From Thiomonas sp. FB-Cd (GTDB lineage Bacteria > Pseudomonadota > Gammaproteobacteria > Burkholderiales > Burkholderiaceae_C), in assembly GCF_000733775.1 (NCBI RefSeq), contig NZ_JPOE01000002.1:620001-684000 (forward strand): DNA of 64,000 bases. Direction: 5' to 3'. The translations under genes and the position numbers were made by a program. Position 1 is the stretch's first letter. Each line of letters starts with the position of its first letter. Shown here piece after piece: positions 55,243 to 64,000 of the stretch. The notes under the pieces are model-generated. The model had not been told where the DNA came from. It made no database searches and saw only the letters and a list, made by a program, of their open reading frames with translations.

Positions 55243-57621
55243 CTACACCTTCGCGCGCCGCAGGCGCAGCGCGTTGGCCACCACCGAGACTGAACTAAAG
55301 GACATCGCGGCGGCGGCGATCACCGGCGACAGCAGCACGCCGAAGAAGGGGTACAGGATGCCGGCTGCCACCGGAACGCCCAGGCTGTTGTAGACAAAGG
55401 CGAAGAACAGGTTCTGGCGGATATTGCCCAGCGTGGCGCGGCTCAGGTGGCGCGCGCGCACGATGCCCCGCAGATCGCCCTGGATCAGAGTCACGCCCGC
55501 GCTTTCCATGGCGACGTCGGTGCCGGTGCCCATCGCGATGCCCACCTGCGCCTGGGCCAGCGCCGGCGCGTCGTTGATGCCGTCGCCGGCCATCGCCACG
55601 AAACGCCCCTCGGCCTGCAGGCGCTTGACGTGCTGTGCCTTCTGGTCGGGAAGCACGCCGGCGATCACGTCGTCGATGCCCAGGTCACGGGCCACGGCCT
55701 TGGCCGTGGTCTCGTTGTCTCCGGTGAGCATGACGATGCGCAAGCCGTCCTCGTGCAATTCGCGGATCGCCTGCGGCGTGGTGGTCTTGACCGGGTCGGC
55801 CACCGCCACCAGACCGGCCGGCTGGCCGTCCACGGCCAGGAACATGGCCGTGCGCCCCTGCGTGCGCTGTACCTCGGCCGGCGCGGCCAGCGCCGAGATG
55901 CCGATGCCGTGCCCCGACAGCAGCGCGGCGTTGCCCAGCAACACCTCACGCCCGCCGATGCGCCCGCTGACGCCCTTGCCCGCCGCGGCCTGGAAGTCCG
56001 TCGGAGCCTCCAACGCGAGCTCGCGCTGCTGCGCGCCCTGCACGATCGCCGCCGCCAGCGGGTGCTCGCTGCCCCGCTCAAGGCTGGCCGCCAGGCGCAG
56101 CACCTCGTCGGCGTCCCAGCCCTGGATCGGCACCACCTCCTGCAGGCGCGGCTTGCCTTCGGTGAGGGTTCCGGTCTTGTCCACCACCAGAGTGTCGACC
56201 TTGCGCAGGGTCTCGATGGCCTCGGCGTTCTTGAACAGCACGCCCATCGTGGCACCTTTGCCCGTGGCCACCATGATGGACATCGGAGTGGCCAGGCCCA
56301 GTGCACAGGGGCAGGCGATGATCAACACAGCCACGGCGTTGATCACGGCATAGGCCATGGAAGGCGCCGGGCCTAGCCACGCCCACAGCGCGAACGTGAG
56401 CAGCGCCACCGCGACCACGATGGGCACGAACCAGGCGGCCGCGATGTCGGCCAGGCGCTGGATGGGGGCGCGGCTGCGCGAGGCCTCCGAAACCATGTGG
56501 ACGATCTGCGCCAGCAGCGTGTCCGCGCCCACGCGCCGGGCCTCGATGACCAGCGAGCCGCTGCCGTTGACGGTCGCGCCCACCACTTTGTCACCGGCCG
56601 TTTTTTCGGCCGGAATGGGCTCGCCGGTGATCATCGACTCGTCCACCGACGAAGCGCCTTCCAGCACCACGCCGTCCACCGGGATCTTCTCGCCCGGGCG
56701 CACGCGCAGGCGATCGCCCACCTGCACCTGCTCCAGCGGAACGTCCGACTCCGAGCCGTCGGCCACGATGCGCCGAGCCATCTTCGGCGCCATGCCCAGC
56801 AGCGCGCGGATCGCCGCGTTGGTGTTGCTGCGCGCGCGCAGTTCCAGAACCTGACCCAGCAGCACCAGGGTCACGATCACCGCGGCCGCCTCGAAATACA
56901 CGTCCACCGCACCGGTGGCCGGATCGCGGAACGCCGGGGGAAAGATCTGCGGCGCCAGCTGCGCCACCATGCTGTACAGGTAGGCCACGCCGACACCGAG
57001 GGCGATCAGCGTGAACATGTTCAGGTTGCGCGTGCGCAGCGAATCCCAGCCCTTAACGAAAAACGGCCAGCCGCCCCACAGCACCACCGGAGACGCCAGC
57101 GCGAACTCGGCCCACGAGAATCCCACCTGATGGGGCCCGAGCACGCCCGCCAGACCGGGAACGTCATGGCCCATCGCAAGCGCCAGCACGGGAATGGCGA
57201 GCATGAGACTGGCCCAGAAACGCCGGGTCATCGAATCGAGCTCCGGGTTGCGCTCCGGCTCCGTGGCCACGCTGCGCGGCTCCAGCGCCATGCCGCACTT
57301 CGGACAGGAACCCGGAGCATCGCGCACGATCTCCGGGTGCATCGGGCACACCCACTGCGTGCGCGACGCCGGTGCCGCCGGCATCACGGGCTCCAGCGCC
57401 ATGCCGCACTTAGGGCACGCGCCCGGAGAATCGCTGACGACTTCCGGGTGCATCGGGCAGGTGTAGCGCGTGGCGGGCATAGTGCCCGCATGCGCAGCCT
57501 GCATCGAGCCAACATCTTCATGCTGGTGTCCGTGTCCGTGCACATGTTGTTGGCCATGATCGTGTTCGTGCGAGCGCACCGGCGCTTGCATTGTCGGCTG
57601 CTCGTGCCTTCGGTCGTCCAT
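55243..57621 (-). CDS. copper-translocating P-type ATPase
   Basis: A 792-residue P1B-type ATPase that exports copper from the cytoplasm. The N-terminus is His-rich and has two heavy-metal-binding CPMHPE...CPKCGMAL modules (about 54-80 and 91-117) instead of a standard HMA domain. [11 protein letters not shown] is the TM copper site, DKTGTLTEG the phosphorylation site, and [10 protein letters not shown] the hinge. Its promoter is box B (57757). Confidence 0.93.
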   Translation of the reverse strand: MDDRRHEQPTMQAPVRSHEHDHGQQHVHGHGHQHEDVGSMQAAHAGTMPATRYTCPMHPEVVSDSPGACPKCGMALEPVMPAAPASRTQWVCPMHPEIVRDAPGSCPKCGMALEPRSVATEPERNPELDSMTRRFWASLMLAIPVLALAMGHDVPGLAGVLGPHQVGFSWAEFALASPVVLWGGWPFFVKGWDSLRTRNLNMFTLIALGVGVAYLYSMVAQLAPQIFPPAFRDPATGAVDVYFEAAAVIVTLVLLGQVLELRARSNTNAAIRALLGMAPKMARRIVADGSESDVPLEQVQVGDRLRVRPGEKIPVDGVVLEGASSVDESMITGEPIPAEKTAGDKVVGATVNGSGSLVIEARRVGADTLLAQIVHMVSEASRSRAPIQRLADIAAAWFVPIVVAVALLTFALWAWLGPAPSMAYAVINAVAVLIIACPCALGLATPMSIMVATGKGATMGVLFKNAEAIETLRKVDTLVVDKTGTLTEGKPRLQEVVPIQGWDADEVLRLAASLERGSEHPLAAAIVQGAQQRELALEAPTDFQAAAGKGVSGRIGGREVLLGNAALLSGHGIGISALAAPAEVQRTQGRTAMFLAVDGQPAGLVAVADPVKTTTPQAIRELHEDGLRIVMLTGDNETTAKAVARDLGIDDVIAGVLPDQKAQHVKRLQAEGRFVAMAGDGINDAPALAQAQVGIAMGTGTDVAMESAGVTLIQGDLRGIVRARHLSRATLGNIRQNLFFAFVYNSLGVPVAAGILYPFFGVLLSPVIAAAAMSFSSVSVVANALRLRRAKV

Positions 57622-57728
57622 CGTGCTCCCTCCTGATCGTTATCACGTCGCCCGGCGCCCATCCAAGTGCCGCGAGCACCGCGCTCGCAGGCTCGCGCGA
57701 AGCCTCGACTCCTTCGCTGGTCGTTTAC

Positions 57729-57783
57729 AGTTTAGGCATTCATTTGCGTCGAGCACATGACCGCCCAATGACGATCCTGTCAT
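57729..57783 (-). promoter_or_regulatory. copper-region box B and -10, ATPase promoter
   Basis: ATGAC-CGCCCA-ATGAC-GATCCT-GTCAT at 57757-57783, then 22 bp, then minus-strand TAAACT (57734-57729). It faces the copper ATPase gene (57621). The site also lies 138 bp before the divergent DsbA gene at 57921, which could use it in the opposite direction. Confidence 0.7.
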
Positions 57784-57920
57784 GATTGAGGGCGCGCCGG
57801 CTCAGGGTTGGCCTGACATCGATTCCGGCTGCTCCAAGTCAAGGACCCTCCGGTCGACCACAGCTACGGTTTGCTGCGGCGGGCCGATGCCGAACGCCTC
57901 ACCGAATCGAGAACACAATC

Positions 57921-58589
57921 ATGAATGAACATCCGATACAACGCCTCCTCGCCCTGCTTGCAATGCTTCTCGCGATCGCCGCGGGCTCCACGATTACGCA
58001 AGCCGCCGCACCCTTCCAGAAGGGCACGGGCTACAACGAGTTGTCCGCCCGGCAGCCGGTGGGGCACCCAGGCAAGGTCGTGGTCACGGAGTTCTTCTGG
58101 TACAACTGCCCGCACTGCAATGCACTCGAGCCCGAACTCGACGCGTGGGTGCGCACGCAGCCGTCCTACGTGGTGGTCGAACGCGTTCCGGTGGCCTTCA
58201 CGGCGCAGTTCATCCCGCAGCAAAAGCTCTACTACACGCTGCTGGCACTGGGCAAGGTCGACAGCCTGCAGGGCGCCGTTTTCCAGGCCATCCATGAACA
58301 GCACATCGCGCTGAACACTCCGGACCAGATGGCCACATGGCTGGCCGCGCACGGCATTGCCAGGCAAACTTTTCTTGCGACCTTCAACTCCTTCGGCGTA
58401 GCCATGCAGGCCCGACGCGCCACGCAGATGATGAAGGACTATGGCATCGACGGCGTTCCGACCATGGCGGTAGAAGGCACCTACGAGGTCTCGGGCGATC
58501 TTCCGCAGACCCCGACCGACGAACGCATCCTGAAAGCCGTCGATTACCTCGTGGGCCAGGTCCACGCGCAGCAGGCCAGCGCGAGGTAA
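57921..58589 (+). CDS. DsbA-type thiol:disulfide oxidoreductase
   Basis: A 222-residue periplasmic protein. A signal peptide (LLALLAMLLAIAAGSTITQA) is followed by a DsbA fold with FFWYNCPHCNALEP (CPHC, as in E. coli DsbA) and GVPTMAVEG as the cis-Pro loop. The ATG at 57921 is set by the signal peptide. It is divergent from the copper ATPase gene, and probably re-oxidises or repairs periplasmic thiols damaged by copper. Confidence 0.88.
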   Translation: MNEHPIQRLLALLAMLLAIAAGSTITQAAAPFQKGTGYNELSARQPVGHPGKVVVTEFFWYNCPHCNALEPELDAWVRTQPSYVVVERVPVAFTAQFIPQQKLYYTLLALGKVDSLQGAVFQAIHEQHIALNTPDQMATWLAAHGIARQTFLATFNSFGVAMQARRATQMMKDYGIDGVPTMAVEGTYEVSGDLPQTPTDERILKAVDYLVGQVHAQQASAR

Positions 58590-58637
58590 CCTCGGCCGTC
58601 GGGCCGCCGGGGCCTCGGCGAGGGGACCGCGCGGCTG

Positions 58638-59093
58638 CTACGCTGCTTCCGTGCGCGCCGTGATCCATGTGCCTGAAAGGCCCGTAACCGTAACACGCTG
58701 CCCCGGTTCGAGGCAGGGATGCTGCATCATCGCGTGGGTATGAACCACCACGATGCGCATGCCGTTGTCAAGGTCGATCCCGTTGTGGCAATGGCTCAGG
58801 CCACGAGCGTCGGGCGCGCAGTTCGTGTCGCTGGTCACGGTCCCGCGCAGCGTCGCTCCGCGCGGCAGCGCGATGCCGCCGATGATCTGCAGCAGGGACA
58901 GGCCCCCTTGGCCATTGTCGGCCCAGCTTCCTATCGGTGCACCGGCAGGAATGCGAGGCTCACCGGGCACCGCGAACTGCGTGGCGTGAGCATGGGACAC
59001 CCAGAACAGCGCTCCCCCCACCGTGCCGGCGAGTGCCAACGTAGCGGCGACACGCCGAACCGAGGCGAGGGAAAGGCTTCGTGAGGCTTGCAT
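58638..59093 (-). CDS. exported hypothetical protein
   Basis: A 151-residue protein with a signal peptide (VAATLALAGTVGGALFWVSHAHA). The mature part contains LSHCHNGIDL and VVVHTHAMMQHPC, where His, Cys and Met residues could bind metal. No family is recognised. It is the only gene behind box C (59184). A copper role is inferred only from its position. Confidence 0.65.
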   Translation of the reverse strand: MQASRSLSLASVRRVAATLALAGTVGGALFWVSHAHATQFAVPGEPRIPAGAPIGSWADNGQGGLSLLQIIGGIALPRGATLRGTVTSDTNCAPDARGLSHCHNGIDLDNGMRIVVVHTHAMMQHPCLEPGQRVTVTGLSGTWITARTEAA

Positions 59094-59155
59094 GGTCGTC
59101 GATCTCCGTGCGAATCAGGGATGGGGACAGGCGCGTTGCGCCTGCGTTGCCAACC

Positions 59156-59210
59156 ATGATCGCGCTCCGTTCCCGACACGCCGATGACTGTGCGATGACA
59201 ATTCCGTCAG
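59156..59210 (-). promoter_or_regulatory. copper-region box C and -10
   Basis: ATGAC-TGTGCG-ATGAC-AATTCC-GTCAG at 59184-59210 (last base differs from the other five), then 22 bp, then minus-strand GATCAT (59161-59156). It faces the gene at 59093, 63 bp from the -10 to the ATG. Confidence 0.65.
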
Positions 59211-59259
59211 GTTCGCGCGGCACCTGCCGTACCGGGCCCGCGCAACCCGCGTGTAGGCG

Positions 59260-59964
59260 TCACCGGATGATGAACCGGCCGACCATGCCCTTCTCGGCGT
59301 GCTCCGGTGTCGGACATACATACCAGTACGTTCCCGGCTCGCCAGCGACGAAGCTGGTGGAAAGCGCCGCGTAGCTTGCAGCCCGCAGACGGCTGTCGCT
59401 GCGCCACGGCAGCAAAGGCTCGAGCTGCACCAGCCCCGGTCCGGTCGCCATCATGGCCATGTAGGGATAGGGCGGCGGAACCGCAGTGATGATCAACCCG
59501 TGCTCCATGTTGCGGCCGTAGTCCATGTTGACCAGGTCGATGCGCACGGTGGCACCGCGAGGAACCACCAGCGTCGGGTTGGTCAATCCGGCCACCTCGA
59601 AGGTCTGGTCCGGGTGGCCGGGCTGCACCGCGACCATCGCGATGCGCACGTCACGGCCGCTGAAGGTCACCGTATGGGTGCGGGCATCCACCCGGGCGCC
59701 CTGCGTGCTGCCTGCCAGAAAGTCACGCACCTGCGCGTAATCCAGCACCGCTCCGCCCCAGCCGGGCTCGACGGGACGGTCGGACTGGGCGAAGCCCATC
59801 ATGCCGCCGCCCATCATGCCTCCCCCCATCATGCCGCCGTAACCTCCGTAGGCTCCGTCGCCTCCACCGGGCATTTGCGCCTGGGCGCTGGGGCCCCAGG
59901 CCGCGACCAGCAGGGCCGCCATCACGACGGTGCTACGCGTGCGGCGCCTGATCGTCAGTTTCAT
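59260..59964 (-). CDS. sulfocyanin/rusticyanin-like cupredoxin
   Basis: A 234-residue exported cupredoxin. After a signal peptide comes a Gly/Met-rich segment (GGMMGGGMMGGGMMG), then a cupredoxin domain with NMDYGRNMEHGLII (His ligand) and GTYWYVCPTPEHAEKGMVG (Cys, His, Met ligands). The length and the ligand block fit sulfocyanin-type blue-copper proteins. It is the third gene of a minus-strand run from 61077. Confidence 0.8.
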   Translation of the reverse strand: MKLTIRRRTRSTVVMAALLVAAWGPSAQAQMPGGGDGAYGGYGGMMGGGMMGGGMMGFAQSDRPVEPGWGGAVLDYAQVRDFLAGSTQGARVDARTHTVTFSGRDVRIAMVAVQPGHPDQTFEVAGLTNPTLVVPRGATVRIDLVNMDYGRNMEHGLIITAVPPPYPYMAMMATGPGLVQLEPLLPWRSDSRLRAASYAALSTSFVAGEPGTYWYVCPTPEHAEKGMVGRFIIR

Positions 59965-60087
59965 CGCATGCTCCTGTTTGGCGAGTTCCGTCACGCGCCC
60001 CGAAGGACACCGGGGCTCGACAAGGTTCCGCCGGGCCGGCAGGCGGGGGACCTTGCCCCGTCAGGCGCCGCCCCGGCAGGACAAGGC

Positions 60088-60782
60088 TCAAGGCGCCTCG
60101 ACGAGGCTTTCACGCTGCTGCGGCGTCAGCACCGCGTCGACCTGACGGGCCGCCTCCAGGCGATTGCGCAGCATCTGCAGGCGCAAGCTCGACAGCGCGG
60201 TGGCCCGCTTCATGATCCCCTCGACATCGAGCTTGTTGCCGGCTGGCGCCCCCCAGGACTCGAACATGACCTTCTGCATGGACTGCATCAGCGGCCACTG
60301 CTTGTCGAACAAGGCCTTCTCGATGCCCGCGAACTTCATGCGCTGAGCGTCACTGAGCTGGGGATTCACGCCCCATCCTCCGTAGGCGCCGAAGCCTCCC
60401 ATCATGCCGGGGCCGAAGCCGCCGTAGCCAGCCATCATCCCCGGACCGAAACCGCCATAGCCTCCCATCATCCCCGGACCGAAGCCGCCATAGCCTCCCA
60501 TCATGCCGGGACCGTAGCCCCGTAGCCGCCACGTGCCCAGCCCGGCGCGTGCGCACCCACGGATCCACGCTGCCAGGCACCGCCCGCATAGCCCGGACCA
60601 TAGCCGCCCATCATGCCCGGGCCCATACCGTAGCCGTAGCCCGGGCCGTAGGCGTCGGACTGGGCCGTCGTCGCTGGAGCGCTGGCCGTGCCTGCCGCCA
60701 GGGCAGGAAGCGCAGCCGCGCCGAGGATCATCACGGGCGCGGCCACCAGGCCGAGCGCCAGACGCTTGTTCCACTTGATCAT
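60088..60782 (-). pseudogene. Gly/Met-repeat exported protein, frameshifted
   Basis: The frame from ATG 60782 has a signal peptide (LGLVAAPVMILGAAALPALA) and the start of GYGPGMM repeats, then goes out of frame in a CCCC run at 60518-60521. The other frame gives more repeats (GFGPGMMGGYGG) and then a Spy/CpxP-like helical domain (LSDAQRMKFAGIEKALF). One added G restores about 231 residues. It probably binds copper in the periplasm. Confidence 0.75.
60389..60516 (-). repeat. 36-bp tandem repeat coding GFGPGMMGGYGG
   Basis: About 3.5 copies of a 36-bp unit encode a 12-residue Gly/Met motif. The units differ by single bases (GCCGTAGCC versus GCCATAGCC). The repeat lies inside the frameshifted exported protein gene and next to the frameshift point, so slippage is likely. 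Confidence 0.75.
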
Positions 60783-60813
60783 GATTCGCTCCTTTGCGAA
60801 CAGAAAATCCGAT

Positions 60814-61077
60814 TCAATGCAGGTCCAGGTCGGCGCGCCGGCGTTTGTACTCATCGGCGTCGATCTCGCCCCGCGCATAACGCTCGTCCAGGATGGCCCG
60901 CGCGGAGGACCCGGGAGCCCTCGACGCGCCGTGATGTCCACGCATGCCGACGAACACGTCGCGCAGCAGTCCCACCACGAGCGCCACCACCACGATGACC
61001 AGCAGCAGCATGAAGACCCATCCGAAGCCGCCCATCATCCCGTAGCCCCATCCACCCGGTTGTCCGTACCACATCAT
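60814..61077 (-). CDS. membrane protein with SHOCT domain
   Basis: An 87-residue protein. A Gly/Met-rich start (GGWGYGMMGGFGW) is followed by one TM helix (VFMLLLVIVVVALVVGLL) and a C-terminal SHOCT motif (AILDERYARGEIDADEYKRR). SHOCT tails are common in oligomerising membrane proteins of unknown role. It is the first gene of the run whose promoter was split from box D by the IS630 element. Confidence 0.8.
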   Translation of the reverse strand: MMWYGQPGGWGYGMMGGFGWVFMLLLVIVVVALVVGLLRDVFVGMRGHHGASRAPGSSARAILDERYARGEIDADEYKRRRADLDLH

Positions 61078-61160
61078 GTCGTTCTCCTTTCGGTCGGTTC
61101 GCGTCTCACGGTCGCGGCAAGTCGCCTTGCGCGCAGCCACCGGATGCTTGATACCAACCT

Positions 61161-62280
61161 TATTGATTCGGCCCGCAAACAGATTCAAGCTGCATAGCGG
61201 ACGTAGGGATCCTGGAAGTAGGCTTTGACGCGCTCGGGTTCGCGGGTGATAACGGCCATGTGCTCCTCGGTGACGGCCTGCAGGCGTGCCTTGGTGCGCA
61301 CCGGCACCTTCTTGCGCATGACGTGCTTCAAGTCGGCGTTCAGCCGCTCCTCGGGGTTGAGCTCCGGGCTGTAGCTGGGCAGATAGAACACCTCGATTGC
61401 CTCGTTGTGCTGGGCCAGCCACTGCTTCACGGGTTTGCAGTGATGCACGCTGAGGTTGTCCAGAATGAGGAAGACCTTGCCGCGGGCATCCTTCACCAGC
61501 GCTTCAAAGAACTCGATCAGGCGCTCATGGTTGAACGCCCCGTCGATGATCATCCAGCGCGCCTTGCCCTGGTTGGTGACGCTGGCGATCATCGACAGCT
61601 TCTGGCGCGTGCCGCCCACGGCCATCGCCACAGGTGTCTTGCCCCTGGGCGCAAAGCTGCGGCCACGCGCATCGGTGTTGACCAGCGCCGTCTCGTCACC
61701 CCAATGGATTTCACCCTTCTCGGCCTTGGCGCGCTCGGCAAGGGCTGGGTACTCCGTCTCCAGCCAGGCCCGTACCGCAGCAGGGGACTGCTCATAGGCG
61801 CGGCGGATGGGCTTTTGCGGGGTGAACCCCCAGCGCGCCAGGTACTTGCCTACCGAGCGCACCTGCAAGGCCATGCCGCATTCACGTTCGATGAGTTGCA
61901 TCACGGCAGCCCGGCTCCACAGGGCAAAGTCCATTTTGAGTTGCTCAGGACGGTGATCACAGATCATGTGCTGGATGTGCGCTTCCTGTTCCGCACTGAG
62001 CACACGCTGCTCCCCCGTGCGGCGGCCTCGGCGCCGGGGAGCCAGCGCCGCCATGCCGCCGGCTTCATAGCGGTCAATCGTCTTGCTCACCGCCGTGTAG
62101 CTCAGTCCCACGTCGGCGGCAATCTGCGTGCGTGTGCGCCCACGTTTGTGCGCCCGTATGACCTGCCTGCGCCGCTCATGTTGCTCGGCTGGCGTCAGCC
62201 GTCTTGCATCGTCTTTGTCCATGCAAACTCCGACTCGCACTTGCCCCGAAAGTTCAATCTATTTATGGGCCTAATCTATA
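61161..62280 (-). mobile_element. IS630-family insertion sequence
   Basis: The element is about 1.12 kb, bounded by TA at 61161-61162 and 62279-62280. Its ends are imperfect inverted repeats (left TTGATTCGGCCCGCAAA, right TAGATTAGGCCCATAAA on the minus strand), 20-odd bp long. TA duplication is typical of IS630. The left repeat overlaps the transposase stop. The right end sits in the -10 of box D. Confidence 0.8.
61185..62222 (-). CDS. IS630-family transposase
   Basis: A 345-residue DDE transposase. An HTH (RTQIAADVGLSYTAVSKTIDR) comes first; catalytic residues lie in IHWGDETALVN, LILDNLSVHHCK and SPELNPEERLNADLK. It is intact, so the element may be active. ATG 62222 is chosen over an upstream start. 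A TATAGA -10 supplied by the IS end, behind box D, could transcribe it. Confidence 0.9.
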   Translation of the reverse strand: MDKDDARRLTPAEQHERRRQVIRAHKRGRTRTQIAADVGLSYTAVSKTIDRYEAGGMAALAPRRRGRRTGEQRVLSAEQEAHIQHMICDHRPEQLKMDFALWSRAAVMQLIERECGMALQVRSVGKYLARWGFTPQKPIRRAYEQSPAAVRAWLETEYPALAERAKAEKGEIHWGDETALVNTDARGRSFAPRGKTPVAMAVGGTRQKLSMIASVTNQGKARWMIIDGAFNHERLIEFFEALVKDARGKVFLILDNLSVHHCKPVKQWLAQHNEAIEVFYLPSYSPELNPEERLNADLKHVMRKKVPVRTKARLQAVTEEHMAVITREPERVKAYFQDPYVRYAA

Positions 62281-62329
62281 GTATCCGGCGCCTGTCCCTC
62301 GAATGACCCGTCGATTACATTGATGTCAT
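62275..62329 (-). promoter_or_regulatory. copper-region box D with IS-derived -10
   Basis: ATGAC-CCGTCG-ATTAC-ATTGAT-GTCAT at 62303-62329, then 22 bp, then minus-strand TATAGA (62280-62275), which belongs to the IS end. On the other side of the IS, TAAGGT (62280/61160 junction) would be the original -10. The box also lies 63 bp before copR (62392), and may work in both directions. Confidence 0.65.
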
Positions 62330-62391
62330 CTTGCGGTCATGCTTGCGCAACCATGCGCGGGCTAGAGTGTGCGGGTAAGGACGGTGTATCG

Positions 62392-63078
62392 ATGAAACTG
62401 CTCGTGGTCGAAGACGAGGCGAAGACGGCCGACTACCTGCGCCAGGGTCTGAGCGAAGCCGGCTTCGTCGTCGATCTCGCGCGCAACGGTCTGGACGGAC
62501 ACCACTTGGCGATGACCGGCGACCACGAGTTGATCGTGCTCGACGTGATGCTGCCCGACGTCGACGGCTGGCGCATCCTGCGCGCGCTGCGCGAGGCCGG
62601 GCGCGACGTGCCCGTGCTGTTCCTGACCGCGCGCGACAGCGTGGAGGACCGCGTCAAGGGGCTGGAGCTCGGCGCCGACGACTACCTGGTCAAGCCCTTC
62701 GCCTTCACCGAGTTGCTGGCGCGCGTGCGCACGTTGCTGCGCCGCGGTCGCAATCCGGCGCTGGCCGAAAAGCTTCAGGTGGCCGACCTGGTTCTCGACC
62801 TGCCTCGGCGGCGAGCCAGCCGCGGCGGCACGCGCATCAATTTGAGCAACAAGGAGTTCGCGCTGCTCGAGCTGCTGGTGCGGCGCCAGGGCGAGGTGCT
62901 GCCACGTTCGCTGATCGCCTCGCAGGTCTGGGACATGAACTTCGACAGCGACACGAACGTGATCGACGTGGCCATCCGGCGCCTGCGCGCGAAGGTCGAC
63001 GACGCCTTCTCGCCCAAGCTGATCCGCACCGTGCGCGGCATGGGCTACACCCTGGACCTGCCCGATGCCGACGATTGA
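62392..63078 (+). CDS. copR: copper-responsive response regulator (CopR/CusR type)
   Basis: A 228-residue OmpR-family regulator. Receiver residues are [12 protein letters not shown] (acid pair), [14 protein letters not shown] (phospho-Asp) and [12 protein letters not shown] (Lys). The C-terminal winged helix ([16 protein letters not shown]) is standard. ATG 62392 is used. It overlaps the kinase gene by 14 bp. Neighbouring copper genes make it the likely reader of boxes A-F. Confidence 0.88.
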   Translation: MKLLVVEDEAKTADYLRQGLSEAGFVVDLARNGLDGHHLAMTGDHELIVLDVMLPDVDGWRILRALREAGRDVPVLFLTARDSVEDRVKGLELGADDYLVKPFAFTELLARVRTLLRRGRNPALAEKLQVADLVLDLPRRRASRGGTRINLSNKEFALLELLVRRQGEVLPRSLIASQVWDMNFDSDTNVIDVAIRRLRAKVDDAFSPKLIRTVRGMGYTLDLPDADD

Positions 63079-64000
63079 GCCGGGCGCGCCCCGCATCGGA
63101 CGCCGCGCACGCCGCCCGGCGTCGCTGGCATTGCGCGTGACCGCGTGGGTCGGCCTCGCCACCACGCTGACCTTCCTGGTCGCCGCGTGGGCGATCGAGG
63201 TCGCGATCGAGGCGCACTTCGCGGGCCAGGACCTGGGGCAGCTTCGTCCGGTGGCGCAGACCCTGCGCCTGGCCCTCGACGATGCGGCCGCCGGCGCCGG
63301 GGGCGAGGCCCTGCAACAGCGTTTCGCGCAGACCATCGCGGACCATCACGAGGTGTACTTCCGGGTCGAGAGGGCGGACGGACGCCTGCTGTACGACGCC
63401 ACGCCCCCGGGACTTGCCGCGAGGGCGCATGCCGACCCGGCCGTGCAGCAGCTGGACGCTGGCGCGCTGCGTATCTGGAGCACCGGCGGGCGCAGCTACC
63501 GCGGCGCGGTGCTGCGCATCGGCCGCGACACCGTGATTCTGGCGACCGCCATCGACTACCACCTGCGCTTCCTGGCGGCGCTGCGGCGTGCGCTGTGGCT
63601 GGGCACGCTGCTCGCCAGTGCCTTCAGCGTGCTCGTGGCCTGGCTGGCGGTCCGTCAGGGACATGCGCCGATCCGGCGTATCGGCGCGCGCATGCGCGAG
63701 GTCAGATCGGAACGCCTGGATGTCCGCCTCGACCCGGACAAGGTGCCGGTGGAGCTGGCCGGGCTCGTCGCCTCGTTCAACGCGATGCTCGAACGCATCG
63801 GTCAGAGTTTCGTGCGTCTGTCCAATTTTTCCGCCGACATCGCGCATGAGCTGCGAACACCCGTCACCAACCTGCGCACCCAGACCCAGGTCGCGCTCTC
63901 CCGCGCACGCAGTGCCGACGATTACCGCGAGGTCCTTTACTCCAACCTCGAGGAGTACGAGCGCATGAGCGCGATGATCGGCGACATGCTGTTCCTGGCC
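63065..64000 (+). CDS. copS: sensor histidine kinase (CopS/CusS type), partial
   Basis: The first 312 residues of a membrane kinase, cut by the window edge. TM1 ([17 protein letters not shown]) is followed by a periplasmic sensor region, TM2 ([20 protein letters not shown] in parts), HAMP and the H-box [15 protein letters not shown]. The ATG at 63065 overlaps copR. It should phosphorylate CopR in response to periplasmic copper or silver. Confidence 0.85.
   Translation, partial: MPTIEPGAPRIGRRARRPASLALRVTAWVGLATTLTFLVAAWAIEVAIEAHFAGQDLGQLRPVAQTLRLALDDAAAGAGGEALQQRFAQTIADHHEVYFRVERADGRLLYDATPPGLAARAHADPAVQQLDAGALRIWSTGGRSYRGAVLRIGRDTVILATAIDYHLRFLAALRRALWLGTLLASAFSVLVAWLAVRQGHAPIRRIGARMREVRSERLDVRLDPDKVPVELAGLVASFNAMLERIGQSFVRLSNFSADIAHELRTPVTNLRTQTQVALSRARSADDYREVLYSNLEEYERMSAMIGDMLFLA

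Overview
The window looks like the chromosome of a betaproteobacterium, most likely of the order Burkholderiales. This is inferred from the housekeeping run mltG-tmk-holB-PilZ-tatD-ankyrin protein, the TTG/GTG starts, and the fused thioesterase-acetyltransferase and acyl-AMP ligase-acyltransferase genes. The combination of Co/Ni, mercury, copper and sulfur genes suggests a metal- or mine-type habitat. No rRNA, tRNA or CRISPR array was recognised.

Layout. 1-3 kb holds small stress-type genes (flavin reductase, nitroreductase, ChaB, DUF302). 3-4.7 kb is a dmeRF cobalt/nickel efflux unit with an obvious operator. 5-10.3 kb is a sigma-54-type cluster: E1 alpha, E1 beta, a free-standing lipoyl domain, a lipoate ligase-like protein and an AcoR-like activator; no E2 catalytic domain or E3 is present. 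10.4-15.1 kb is a stress or oxygen-limitation group (zinc alcohol dehydrogenase, CBS protein, hydrolase, erythromycin esterase-like protein, phosphoribosyltransferase) with an FNR/ANR-like box. 15.2-30 kb is core metabolism and envelope: two cell-wall enzymes, an ACP-FAAL-PlsC fusion, BaiN-like flavoprotein, hydrolases, NRDE protein, frameshifted ygfZ, mltG, tmk, holB, PilZ, tatD and an ankyrin protein.

From about 30.7 kb the sequence becomes visibly more G+C rich and mobile in character. A divergent pair resembling tnpT/tnpS of Tn4651/Tn5041-type transposons flanks a candidate recombination core. It is followed by a mer unit (merR, a thioredoxin-fold protein, a Cys-Cys membrane protein, merA) and a graveyard of IS3 and ATPase fragments. 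Next comes a sulfane-sulfur unit (ArsR-rhodanese regulator, DsrE, persulfide dioxygenase-like protein, MFS, YeeE/YedE). The rest, to the right edge, is a large copper regulon: copA-copB-cupredoxin, a permuted DsbD, TlpA and DsbA proteins, a copper P-type ATPase, MFS, YHS proteins, a sulfocyanin-like cupredoxin and copRS/cusRS.

The strongest new observation is a shared promoter architecture found six times in the copper region: ATGAC-N6-(A/G)T(G/T)A(C/G)-N6-GTCAT (one copy ends GTCAG), then exactly 22 bp, then a -10-like hexamer, always facing minus-strand genes. An IS630-family element sits precisely in the -10 of one copy; it cuts off the downstream operon and places its own transposase behind the box. 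Several genes are broken by single-base deletions in short G or C runs, so some may be sequencing errors. One potassium-channel gene has a stop codon exactly at the tyrosine of its TVGYGD selectivity filter.
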